Shown here: positions 15,942-24,122 of the stretch, piece after piece
Numbering within the stretch: position 1 is the first letter of the stretch
How the letters are laid out: each line of letters starts with the position of its first letter
Source: a virus
Strand: one strand, 5' to 3'
Virus record (IMG/VR): IMGVR_UViG_3300046499_000358
Location: 1-60,122 of that record
Length of the DNA: 60,122 bases
Translations under genes and position numbers: made by a program
Notes under the pieces: generated by a model
Databases searched by the model: none
What the model was told of the DNA's origin: nothing
Seen by the model: the letters and a program-made list of their open reading frames with translations, nothing else

Positions 15942-17179
15942 GGATGGCCAGCCTGATTCATGGCGTCTTGGATCGACTGCCCGACTGGCCCGGACGGCGT
16001 GATTGCGCTGCCGGGTTCGCTCGCACTGCCAGCAGTTTGCCCTGACATGTCCGAGAAATTCAGCAGCGAGCCGAGATTCAGGTTCGAGACCGCGCCGTTG
16101 ATCTGCATGCCGTTTTTCAGCAGTTGCAACTGGTTGTCGACCGCCGCCTGCTTGGCCGCGCCGTCCATGTCCTTGCTCATCGAAATGGTGGCGACGTTCT
16201 GCGTGATCTGCCGGAACAGGTCGGATGCCGACGCGTTGCTCTGCATGAGTACGTGGTAGTTCGCCTCGATGGTCGCCAGGTTGGTGCGCGTGCCCGCGTC
16301 GAGGTTGGCCAGGTTGGTCTTGGTCTGGCTGTCCAGATAGCCAAGGTTGGTTTGGGTCTGCGCCTGCAACTGGGCAATCGCGGCCTGCGTCTGCGCCGAC
16401 AGTTGCGCCTGCCCCATCTGGTTCGTCTGATTGGCGTTGAACGCGCCCGCCGTGTTGGTCGCGTCCTGATTGCGCGCAGCAAACTGGTTCGACTGGTCGG
16501 CGTTGTAGCCTGCTGCCTTGGAGTAGGTCGCGGCGTCGGCGCTGGCAATCGGTAGCGCCGCGTTGTAGGCCGAATTCAGCGCCGCCGACTCGCCAATGGA
16601 CGAGTTCAGCAGGCCTCGCTCGTTGGCCAGTTCCAGCCCCTGCGTGCGGGCCTGCTGGATGATCGGGCTGTTCGGGTCCATGATGCCGGCCAGTTGCCCC
16701 TGCATGGTCTGGTTGCCGGTCACGTTCCATGCGGTCGGCGTGCCCAAGGTGGCCGGTGTGTAGGTGGCAGTGGCGGGCGCGGCGGGCGGTGCCATCGAGG
16801 GCGCGGGCGGGGCCGATGGGGCAGGTGCCTGCGGCAGCGCGTGCATTGCTTGGTACTCGGACGAGCTGTCAATGGCGCTCTTGACCTGTGCGGCGGTCTC
16901 GCCGTTGGTCATGTTGCTCTTCCAGTAGTCGAGCCCGGCAGCATCCGGTGCGCGTCCCAGTTCGCTCTGGTAAAGCCCGGTCAACTGGCCGGTGTAGTCG
17001 GTCGGGGCGGCGGTGGGTGCGGGCGTCGGGGCCGTGGTCGGCTGCGGTGGTGTCGCGCCCGGCTGGGCCTGCGTCGGCAGTGCCGCCACGCCCTGCGGCG
17101 GGGCCGCGCCGGTCGCGTTCAGCGATGCAGCCGGGTCGTTCGACTCGCGCACTGAATTGATGATGCTGGAATTTGCCAT
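15938..17179 (-). CDS. Virion protein with DUF4214-like segment
   Basis: A 413-residue protein. The first 60 residues are Pro/Ala/Thr-rich. Residues 65-110 (GLYQSELGRAPDAAGLDYWKSNM) match the DUF4214 repeat found in surface and allergen-like proteins. The rest is Gln/Asn/Ala-rich helix with short repeats such as AQLQAQTQTNLGYLDSQTKTNLANLD. Probably a structural or internal virion protein. Confidence 0.55.
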   Translation of the reverse strand: MANSSIINSVRESNDPAASLNATGAAPPQGVAALPTQAQPGATPPQPTTAPTPAPTAAPTDYTGQLTGLYQSELGRAPDAAGLDYWKSNMTNGETAAQVKSAIDSSSEYQAMHALPQAPAPSAPPAPSMAPPAAPATATYTPATLGTPTAWNVTGNQTMQGQLAGIMDPNSPIIQQARTQGLELANERGLLNSSIGESAALNSAYNAALPIASADAATYSKAAGYNADQSNQFAARNQDATNTAGAFNANQTNQMGQAQLSAQTQAAIAQLQAQTQTNLGYLDSQTKTNLANLDAGTRTNLATIEANYHVLMQSNASASDLFRQITQNVATISMSKDMDGAAKQAAVDNQLQLLKNGMQINGAVSNLNLGSLLNFSDMSGQTAGSASEPGSAITPSGPVGQSIQDAMNQAGHP

Positions 17180-17248
17180 TGTCTCGCCCTTTTCTGTGCC
17201 GGATCGCTACTCCGTATTGTCCTTGATTAGTTACTAAAAGTCACTAAA

Positions 17249-17464
17249 CTACTGCGCTATCCTGCTGCCGTTGCTAATCGTCCAGCCGTCGCACGCGGCC
17301 CAGATGGTGCGGGCGCGGTCTTTCGGCTTTCGATACCACAGGCTCGCGCCCTCCAGCCCACAGGCGCAGATGATGCGCAATTCGTGGTAGTCGTCCTGCG
17401 TGCCCTCGTACAGGGTGGCCATGCGCCCGCACTGGCAGGGCAGGACCAGTGGTGCGGGGCTCAT
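17249..17464 (-). CDS. Small zinc-ribbon protein
   Basis: A 71-residue protein with CQC (residues 10-12) and CAC (residues 34-36) pairs and a Trp-rich C-terminal half, a minimal zinc ribbon. It begins at an ATGA overlap with the metallophosphoesterase gene. Its presence inside the virion block is odd; it may be a cofactor of its upstream neighbour. Confidence 0.5.
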   Translation of the reverse strand: MSPAPLVLPCQCGRMATLYEGTQDDYHELRIICACGLEGASLWYRKPKDRARTIWAACDGWTISNGSRIAQ

Positions 17465-18636
17465 GCTGCCGCCAGCATCGCCACATCGCAACGGTGTCTC
17501 TCGGTCTCGCCGTGCTCCTTGTGCAGCACGATCAGGCGCATGTCGCGTCCGGCGCGGTAGCCCTGGCCCGCGTGCCATGCATCGCGCGCGGCCAAGGTGC
17601 GGAAGTATTCGACCACGCCACCCCGGTATTCCTTGAGGTCCTGATGGTGTACGTGCCCGACATAGACGTAGCGGTGCGCGGTCGCGCCCCAGTCCTCGGG
17701 CCGGTCAGCCGCCATCACCGGCACCATGTCCGGCCCCTTGATCGTGTCGCCGTGGGTCGAGCCGATCAGCACCTTGCCGAAGCGGTAGTACCACATGGTA
17801 GCGGGCGACAGGTCAACTTCGATGCGCGGCTCGTTGTGGAAGTAGCAGGATAGCATCAGCGACAGCGCATAGGCCGAGTGGCCGTCATGGTTGCCGCGAT
17901 TGATCCGCAGGATGACTTTCTGGTGCTTTTCCAGCAGCCGGCGCGCGCAGTGGATCATCGCCATCAGGCCCACTTTCTGCACCTTGGCCCAGCGCCCGTC
18001 CACGTCGAGCTGGTGGCCGGACTGGCTCTGGTTCTTCTGGTTGTCGGCATGAAACATATCGCCAAGGTTCAGCAGCAGCGCGGTTGCGGCAGGCGGGGCG
18101 CTCGCCACCAGCCGGTCGACCGCGCCGCAGGTCAACGCCTCCGCTTTCTTGAGGTCGAAATCGTCGCCCGCGTCCTGCCACCACGCATGCATGCCGAAGT
18201 GCGGGTCGCCCATCGGGTACACGCACATCAGGTCGGCGTCGGCGCGCTTGGGTGGCTTGGTCAGCGGGGCCAGCCCCATCACGCCCAGCGCCAGGTCGGT
18301 CGCGGCTTCGCGCAGCAGTTCCAGTGCGCGCTCCTGATCGGGGCTTTGGCGCTCCCATGTGCGCTCGACTTCCCCCGCAGGCCCGCGCTGCACCGTGACC
18401 TTGCCCATGTTGAAGCCGGGAGCCACGCCATTGTCGAAGTGGCCGGGTGCGTAGCCCTGCCGCGCGGCCTGCGCCCTGACTGCCCGCACCGCCTTTTGTA
18501 CCGAACTCTTGGCCACTTTCAGGGCGCGCGCGGCGGCATGGTTCGAGCCGTGCTCGATGATCGCGGCAAGGTAGCGCGCCTGCCCTTCGTTGGCGTAGTC
18601 AAGCAGCTTGGGGTCTATCTTGACGGCTTCGGTCAT
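17461..18636 (-). CDS. Metallophosphoesterase with N-terminal helix-turn-helix
   Basis: A 391-residue protein. Residues 18-60 look like a helix-turn-helix (ARYLAAIIEHGSNHAAARAL then VAKSSVQKAVRAVRA). The rest is a calcineurin-like phosphoesterase: GDPHFG (143-148), LGDMFH (191-196), GNHD (248-251), then STHGD and GHVHHQ metal ligands. All five canonical motif sets are present, so it should be an active Mn/Fe/Zn phosphodiesterase or nuclease. The ATG at 18636 follows AGGAG. A DNA-binding phosphoesterase among tail genes suggests a role in DNA processing or in the virion. Confidence 0.8.
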   Translation of the reverse strand: MTEAVKIDPKLLDYANEGQARYLAAIIEHGSNHAAARALKVAKSSVQKAVRAVRAQAARQGYAPGHFDNGVAPGFNMGKVTVQRGPAGEVERTWERQSPDQERALELLREAATDLALGVMGLAPLTKPPKRADADLMCVYPMGDPHFGMHAWWQDAGDDFDLKKAEALTCGAVDRLVASAPPAATALLLNLGDMFHADNQKNQSQSGHQLDVDGRWAKVQKVGLMAMIHCARRLLEKHQKVILRINRGNHDGHSAYALSLMLSCYFHNEPRIEVDLSPATMWYYRFGKVLIGSTHGDTIKGPDMVPVMAADRPEDWGATAHRYVYVGHVHHQDLKEYRGGVVEYFRTLAARDAWHAGQGYRAGRDMRLIVLHKEHGETERHRCDVAMLAAA

Positions 18637-18667
18637 CAACGGCTCCTATGGAATGGCTGGACTTCGT

Positions 18668-19126
18668 TCAGGCGGCAATCGCCAGCAGCGCGGTTTCGCC
18701 AATGTGGGACAGGCAGGGAAACACGTCCAGCCCGCCCGCCCTGAGCGCGCCAGCAGCCAGTTCGTAGCAGTACCAGCGGTCATCCTGCGCCCAGTCGCGG
18801 TACGGCGACAGGCCCAGCCCGAGCGCGCCGCCCCAGTCGTAGGGCTTGCCCGGCACGCATTGCGTTCCCAGCCAGTCCAGCGCCGCCGCCTTGTCCGGCA
18901 CCGGGTAATCGACCTGCCGCTGCACCGTCAGCCCCTTGAGCGCGGTCGCCTTGTCGGTCTTGCGGCAGCCGTGCAGCATGTTCGCTTCATAGGCCGTTTC
19001 GCCGTCTAGGATGATGGCGTGCGAGGACAGGGACAGCGCGAAGCGCGAGCGCGGCACGGCCCAGCGGATCAACCATGAGACCGGGTTCCAGCGGCGACTG
19101 GTGAAGACGACGGTGAGCGTGTCCAT
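18668..19126 (-). CDS. Papain-like (permuted NlpC/P60-type) tail-region protein
   Basis: A 152-residue protein. It has SHAIILDG with a putative catalytic His near residue 36, then YDWGGALG, then DDRWYCYELAAGAL with a Cys near residue 119. This order (His before Cys, with a W-x-C-x-E-L segment) is that of permuted NlpC/P60-like enzymes. It could remodel peptidoglycan during entry. Assigned from motif order only. Confidence 0.45.
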   Translation of the reverse strand: MDTLTVVFTSRRWNPVSWLIRWAVPRSRFALSLSSHAIILDGETAYEANMLHGCRKTDKATALKGLTVQRQVDYPVPDKAAALDWLGTQCVPGKPYDWGGALGLGLSPYRDWAQDDRWYCYELAAGALRAGGLDVFPCLSHIGETALLAIAA

Positions 19127-19137
19127 GCGGGTTCCTT

Positions 19138-19722
19138 TCAGGAGCCGGTGTAGCGTTCTTCGGCGGCAATGACTGTATCGAGAATCTGCACCGCGCGCCC
19201 GGCTGCCAGCAATCCGCCCGCTTCCAGGCTCTGCACGGCCGCGCGCGTGTCGGGCCGGTCGAGGTCGATGTAGCGCGCCGTGTCGCAGTCCTTCACGTTG
19301 GCGCGCAGCGCCGCCGCCTGCTGGCGCGCGGTCATGGGCGCAGCCGGGTCATCGAGCGCAGCGATTTCCAGCGCCACCTTTTCGGCCGTGGTGTAGCGGT
19401 TGCGGAACGCCAGTACCGTGATGTGGCGCGCGGGCTGGCTGGCCGCGACCTGTTCGGCGCTCCAGTCGGTCACGGCGCGCACGCGCACGACCACCTGCCG
19501 GGCGGCGTCGATGGTCAGCGCCTCGTCGCCGTAGCTCTGGTGCTGGCCCAGCGCGGGCGACTGGTCTTCGAGCGGCCACCATGCGCAGCCCTGCACCTGC
19601 GCGGCCAGCGTCGGGTCGGTAATCCACGACAGGTCGGCCAGCGATTCCGGCGCGAGGCCGGTCAGGAAATCGGGCAGCGGGTCGCGGGTCGCCGTGCCGT
19701 CCTGTACTTTGATGAGTTCCAT
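19138..19722 (-). CDS. Hypothetical tail-region protein
   Basis: A 194-residue protein opening MELIKVQDGTATRDPLPDFL. Residues 20-80 are mixed and Trp-containing (CAWWPLEDQSP); residues 115-190 are helical and Ala-rich. The start follows AGGAGG. Possibly a tail fibre or assembly protein by position. Confidence 0.45.
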   Translation of the reverse strand: MELIKVQDGTATRDPLPDFLTGLAPESLADLSWITDPTLAAQVQGCAWWPLEDQSPALGQHQSYGDEALTIDAARQVVVRVRAVTDWSAEQVAASQPARHITVLAFRNRYTTAEKVALEIAALDDPAAPMTARQQAAALRANVKDCDTARYIDLDRPDTRAAVQSLEAGGLLAAGRAVQILDTVIAAEERYTGS

Positions 19723-19729
19723 GTTCCTC

Positions 19730-20443
19730 CTACTTGTAATAGGTAATCGTGATTGAGCCGCCTGCCGGGATGACCAGCACATTCCCGGCCCCCGGCGTGA
19801 CCGTCACCTTGGTGGCGGTGGACGGAGTGGCCGCGCCGCCAACGCCGCCCGTGAACGTCAGCCCGAAGCCGGTGGTGCTCGCGCCGGTCGTAGCGTCCAC
19901 GGTGTACTGGTAACTGATGAATGACTGCCCATAGTCGGATGCCAGCACCGAACCGCTGAACTTCCAGCCCGCCGAATAACTGGCGCTGGCCGAACCTTGT
20001 ATGTAAGGCGCTAAGATGACACCAGTGTTGATGGAGTCGTCATAGGTACTGCTGTTGGGATATTCTGTGTAATTGATGAAGCTGAACGTGGCGCCTTGCG
20101 TGCCGTTATTAATGTTCGTCACGATCATGGCAGCATCGTTGAACCCGCTCCAGCCGCTGAGAGAGCCGGCATGTGCCCCGGTGCCGGTGGCGCTGCCTTG
20201 GACGGTGTCGACCAGGACATTGTTCGCGCTGGCGGTCGAGGACGGCGAGCCGCTGCCACCCCTGCCTGTCACGCTCTCCAGCACGCTCACGCCGGGCGGG
20301 GCGGTCCATGTGGTATTGACAGTGAATGGCCCTTCGGTAACGAGCGTGCGGCCCCGGTTGTTGGTAGCGGTGGCTGCGGCCAGATGCCGCCGTGGCAGCC
20401 CGGCCATGTAGGGCGCGACCGAGCGTTTCGGGAGCGATGCCAT
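19730..20443 (-). CDS. Beta-rich tail fibre or decoration-like protein
   Basis: A 237-residue protein rich in Gly, Ser, Thr and Val with alternating beta-type sequence after residue 35; typical of fibre or surface proteins. The N-terminus is basic (KRSVAPYMAGLPRRH). It ends with an ITYYK strand. No specific family recognised. Confidence 0.45.
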   Translation of the reverse strand: MASLPKRSVAPYMAGLPRRHLAAATATNNRGRTLVTEGPFTVNTTWTAPPGVSVLESVTGRGGSGSPSSTASANNVLVDTVQGSATGTGAHAGSLSGWSGFNDAAMIVTNINNGTQGATFSFINYTEYPNSSTYDDSINTGVILAPYIQGSASASYSAGWKFSGSVLASDYGQSFISYQYTVDATTGASTTGFGLTFTGGVGGAATPSTATKVTVTPGAGNVLVIPAGGSITITYYK

Positions 20444-20446
20444 GCC

Positions 20447-20857
20447 TTAGAAGTCGGTATATTCGGCGTTGAACACGATGCCCGCCGCCAGCGCCACCTG
20501 CGAGCCGACATACAGCCGGTCGTTCGCACCCAAGCGCAGCGGCGTCGTTTCGCTGTACTCGGAAAACGCCGTCACCGGGACTGCCGTGGTGGTCGCGGCC
20601 GTATTCGCCGCCATCAGTTTCGAGTTCTTCAGGCGCTGGGTCACGCCGCCGTCATTGCTGACGAACAGCACGAGGCTGGAGGCGGTTACGGTGCCGCGCG
20701 GGATCGCGGACAGGTTGGTGACGATGGCACCGTCCGGGCCTGCCGTCAGCAGCAGAATGGTATTGGCGGGCGTATCGGTCAGCGTGGCCGCGCCGGTAAC
20801 GACAGCGGACGCCGTGTGCGGCGTTTGGGCGAACGGGGCGGTAAAGGTCTTGGTCAT
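20447..20857 (-). CDS. Beta-rich virion protein
   Basis: A 136-residue Thr/Ala/Val-rich protein with a predicted all-beta fold and almost no charged residues in the first 50. Three bases from its downstream neighbour. Likely a small tail or fibre-associated protein; no family recognised. Confidence 0.45.
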   Translation of the reverse strand: MTKTFTAPFAQTPHTASAVVTGAATLTDTPANTILLLTAGPDGAIVTNLSAIPRGTVTASSLVLFVSNDGGVTQRLKNSKLMAANTAATTTAVPVTAFSEYSETTPLRLGANDRLYVGSQVALAAGIVFNAEYTDF

Positions 20858-20866
20858 GGGGCGTCC

Positions 20867-21277
20867 TTAGAAAGAGAGCGCGACGGCGTGCGCCTGCGCG
20901 AGCTTGGTGGTGTCGGTAAAGGTCGTGGTGCGCAGCGTCCAGCCCAGCGCGCCGTTGGTGGCAACGAAGTCATACACGCCGCTCGCCGGGCCGGGCGGCA
21001 GCGCCGCGCTGTAGGCCACCGCATTGACGTAATCGAGCGTGGCAAATGCCGCGCCGGACGAACCGGGCGAAGCCGTGACGCCGTAGGTGGTGGCCGGGAA
21101 GCTGTGGGTGCCGCTCCACGTTTGCCCGCTGGCCGCGCCCTTGGCGGCAACGGCGGTATTGACCGCATCAAAGCCCGCCTGGATGGTGCCGAACTCGGTA
21201 CGGATCGCCGCTGAACTGGCGCGCGAGGTGGCCACCGGCTGGCCGCTGGTGAACTGATAGTAGGGATTGGATGGCAT
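20867..21277 (-). CDS. Tail fibre-like protein
   Basis: A 136-residue protein starting MPSNPYYQFTSGQPVATSRASS, followed by an IRTEFGTIQAGFDAVNTAV helix. This start (short proline motif, a R-x-x-F helix, then Gly/Ser beta region) is common in short phage fibre or fibre-assembly proteins. Confidence 0.5.
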   Translation of the reverse strand: MPSNPYYQFTSGQPVATSRASSAAIRTEFGTIQAGFDAVNTAVAAKGAASGQTWSGTHSFPATTYGVTASPGSSGAAFATLDYVNAVAYSAALPPGPASGVYDFVATNGALGWTLRTTTFTDTTKLAQAHAVALSF

Positions 21278-21278
21278 G

Positions 21279-23345
21279 CTAGTACCTCTCGATTCGTCGT
21301 TGGCTGGAAATGAGCGTGATCCCCTGAGCGGTATGGGAGGCGTCCTGCGCGCGGTTGCTGTAGAAAACGAAGCTGATGTTCTTCTCGGTGCCTTCGAGCG
21401 ACATCGAGGGGGTCAGCACCGCCTGTGTGTCCCATGTGTAGCTGTCCCATGCCGCGCTGTCCCAGTAGCCGCCCGCGCCGTTCATCGTGGTAGCCGGTGC
21501 CCCCGCCGAAGGCTGCACATCGGGCGAGCCATAGCCGAGGTCATAGCCGATCTGCACCTGCGCATAGGTCGCCACCACCACCTCGAACACCGCGCGCCGC
21601 ATGCGCTTCCTGAGCAGCGGCGATTGCAGGCTGTTGAAGTGCATGCGCAACCACGCCTCGATGGGCTGGCCGTCAAAGCTGGTGCCGGTGCTGTCCTGAT
21701 ACACGTAGCCGTCGTCCGAACCGAAGTAAGTCACTTCGCGGCCGGTGGACAGTTCAGCGGTTACGATGCAGCGCACCGCGCGCCCGTAGTTCAGCGGCAG
21801 CAGGCCCGATACCTTGTCGCCGGTCAGCCCCACCGCGATGGCCGAGCCGTCCGAGAAGAACACCCGGTACTGGTTCTTGTTGCGCAGCGTGGTCGAGGCC
21901 GTTTCAAGCCCGCGCTTGGCCGTCATCAGCGGCTGGATCTGGTGGCTGATCGAGGCGTAGTCGAAATCGCCGTAGTCAAGCGTCGTGGTCAGCGCCTGGA
22001 TGCCGCGCGCGGTCACGCCGTAGATATCGTTGCTGACCGGCTGTGCGGTGAAGGCCGAGAAGCCCATGTCCCACTTGGAAGTGACCAGCTTGAACGACGC
22101 CGAGGATGCCCCGTACAGGATGAAGGCTTTGCCCTTGGTGAAGATCGCCAGCGACGAATCGCCCACCGACGAACCGGCAGCAGGCATGAAGCCCGTCACC
22201 GGGTCGCCCACCGCGATTTCGTTCGCACCCAGCACCACCGTCCACGCATACGGGTTGCCCAGCGCGGACAGTTGCACGCTGCCGAGGAAGGCGTAGATCA
22301 GGTAGTTCTTGTGCCCGACCACATGGCTTGGCGTATCAACCGCCATCCCGGTATGGATCGGGATGTAGTTGGTGCCGTCGAACTCGAAGCCGGGGTTCAC
22401 GCCGTCCACGCCGTACATTTTCTTGGTCGCGGTCGAGCCGGTGAAGTTGATGTTGGCGAACTCCATCTTGCCGCCCGGTGCGCGCGTGATCTGGCCTGAT
22501 GCCACCGATACCGTCGCCTTCTGCGTGCTGCCGGTGAAGATGCCGCCACCGACGAGGAAGCCGGGGCCGGTGGGCGCGGTCACGATCAGCGACCCTGCGC
22601 CCGCGCTGGTCCACGTCCCGGTGCGCAGCAGCGCCGCCACCACGGTACAGGTCGAGGTCGCTGCGGTGCCGAGGTTGGCGATTACGTCGCCCGCGTTGAT
22701 TTGCGCCGTAGCCCCACTGAACTGGATTTCCCAGCCGAAGCTGACCGCCTGCCAGCCCGACGCCGTGGCCTTGTACATCAGCCCGGCCGTGCCGCCCGCG
22801 TTGTCGCGGAACGCATACACGATGTCGTTGTAGACCCACACGCCCCGGATCGGCCCCGACCCCGGCACCTGCCCGATGTCGGCGCGCAGGTCGTTGGCCG
22901 CGAGCAGCAGGTAGTCAGCATGGTCCGACAGCGCGGCGGCGGCGTTCTGCGTCACCGCGCCGCTCAGGGTAGCCACCGTTCCCGAGCTGGTCAGGTTCTC
23001 GCCCGCCGTGAAGGTGCCGGACGCGCGCCCGAGCACGAATCCGGTGGGCAGTATCGCCAGCACCTTGCCGCTCGCGCCGGAACTGGCCCCGGTCACGGTA
23101 TAGCCCACCGCCACCATGCCGCTGATGGCGCAAGGCGCAATCCAGTACGGCGCGGCAGACGGCGAGGCATGGCCGTCGAAGCGTTCGTAGCCGTCAATCC
23201 GCCGATAGCCGCCGCTGATTTCCGGCTCGTAGTTCTGCGCGTCCGACACCCGGCCCGGTGGCACGGAAATGGCGGGCGACATCAAATCGAGGCCACCGGC
23301 CAGCGCATAGTGCTTCTGGTCGGTCGGTGCGAATTTGACCGTCAT
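21279..23345 (-). CDS. Tail nozzle-type structural protein
   Basis: A 688-residue beta-rich protein. It opens with YALAGGLDLMSPAISVPPGR then SDAQNYEPEISGGYRRIDGYERFDG, a pattern typical of the large tail-tube/nozzle proteins of many podoviruses, the functional counterparts of T7 gp12 or P22 gp10. It is located directly after the adaptor gene with an ATGA overlap, the usual order. Confidence 0.65.
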   Translation of the reverse strand: MTVKFAPTDQKHYALAGGLDLMSPAISVPPGRVSDAQNYEPEISGGYRRIDGYERFDGHASPSAAPYWIAPCAISGMVAVGYTVTGASSGASGKVLAILPTGFVLGRASGTFTAGENLTSSGTVATLSGAVTQNAAAALSDHADYLLLAANDLRADIGQVPGSGPIRGVWVYNDIVYAFRDNAGGTAGLMYKATASGWQAVSFGWEIQFSGATAQINAGDVIANLGTAATSTCTVVAALLRTGTWTSAGAGSLIVTAPTGPGFLVGGGIFTGSTQKATVSVASGQITRAPGGKMEFANINFTGSTATKKMYGVDGVNPGFEFDGTNYIPIHTGMAVDTPSHVVGHKNYLIYAFLGSVQLSALGNPYAWTVVLGANEIAVGDPVTGFMPAAGSSVGDSSLAIFTKGKAFILYGASSASFKLVTSKWDMGFSAFTAQPVSNDIYGVTARGIQALTTTLDYGDFDYASISHQIQPLMTAKRGLETASTTLRNKNQYRVFFSDGSAIAVGLTGDKVSGLLPLNYGRAVRCIVTAELSTGREVTYFGSDDGYVYQDSTGTSFDGQPIEAWLRMHFNSLQSPLLRKRMRRAVFEVVVATYAQVQIGYDLGYGSPDVQPSAGAPATTMNGAGGYWDSAAWDSYTWDTQAVLTPSMSLEGTEKNISFVFYSNRAQDASHTAQGITLISSQRRIERY

Positions 23346-24061
23346 GCGAGGCTCGCGCCGTAGCCGATGGTGGGCGTCTGGTCGATGATGAGCCGCGCCA
23401 GCATGCGCTTGTACTCGCCTTCGCCCCGGCTGTACACCTCCGGCGCGTTCTCGTAGGCACCGTACGACATCATGGCCTTGTACACAATCGCCATGTGGAA
23501 CTGCGGCGGCATGCGCGGGATGTCGATGTCGTTGGCGAACTCCTGCGGCTGGGCGAACACTTCGCCGTCGATGATGAACGGCTCGTTCGGGATCGGGCCG
23601 ACAAGGAAGTTCTTCTGCGGGTCCACGCTACACAGCACCGGGCGCGCTTGCTGGCTACGGTTCGCGCCGAACAGGTACAGGTTGCGGAACTGGTCGTAAG
23701 GCAGGAACGGCAAAATCTGCTCGTTGCCCACGCCCAGCGCCACGGAGTAGGCGCGGAAGCTGTCCTTCTTGTAGCCCGCCAGCATCGGCTCGCCCACTTG
23801 GGCCGGGGTGTAGCTGCCGCCGAGGTCGGGCGTAACCTGAAAGCTCACCGCATCGCGCATGAACAGCCAGTCCTGCCGCTGCGACTGGATATCCACCCAT
23901 GCCTGCTGCGCCCAGCCCACGAGGCGGTTGATCTCGGCCACCTGCCCGATGGTCGTGATCGGGTTGGCACCGGATACCCCGCATTCCTGGCGCAGTTGCT
24001 GCACCAGTTGCAGGAAGGTTTTGCCAGACTGCGAAGCCGTGGCTTGTACGACTAGGGTCAT
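23342..24061 (-). CDS. Head-tail adaptor protein
   Basis: A 239-residue protein with a helical first half (FLQLVQQLRQECG ... INRLVGWAQQAWVDIQSQRQDWLFM), the signature of podovirus adaptor/tail tubular A-like proteins, which form a ring between portal and nozzle. The second half is mixed, ending with a helix (EGEYKRMLARLII). Confidence 0.65.
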   Translation of the reverse strand: MTLVVQATASQSGKTFLQLVQQLRQECGVSGANPITTIGQVAEINRLVGWAQQAWVDIQSQRQDWLFMRDAVSFQVTPDLGGSYTPAQVGEPMLAGYKKDSFRAYSVALGVGNEQILPFLPYDQFRNLYLFGANRSQQARPVLCSVDPQKNFLVGPIPNEPFIIDGEVFAQPQEFANDIDIPRMPPQFHMAIVYKAMMSYGAYENAPEVYSRGEGEYKRMLARLIIDQTPTIGYGASLA

Positions 24062-24122
24062 GTCAGCCTTTCGTGCGCTGGGTGGCGCTGGGGATGGTGG
24101 GGGTGGTTGGTCATGAGTGCCT

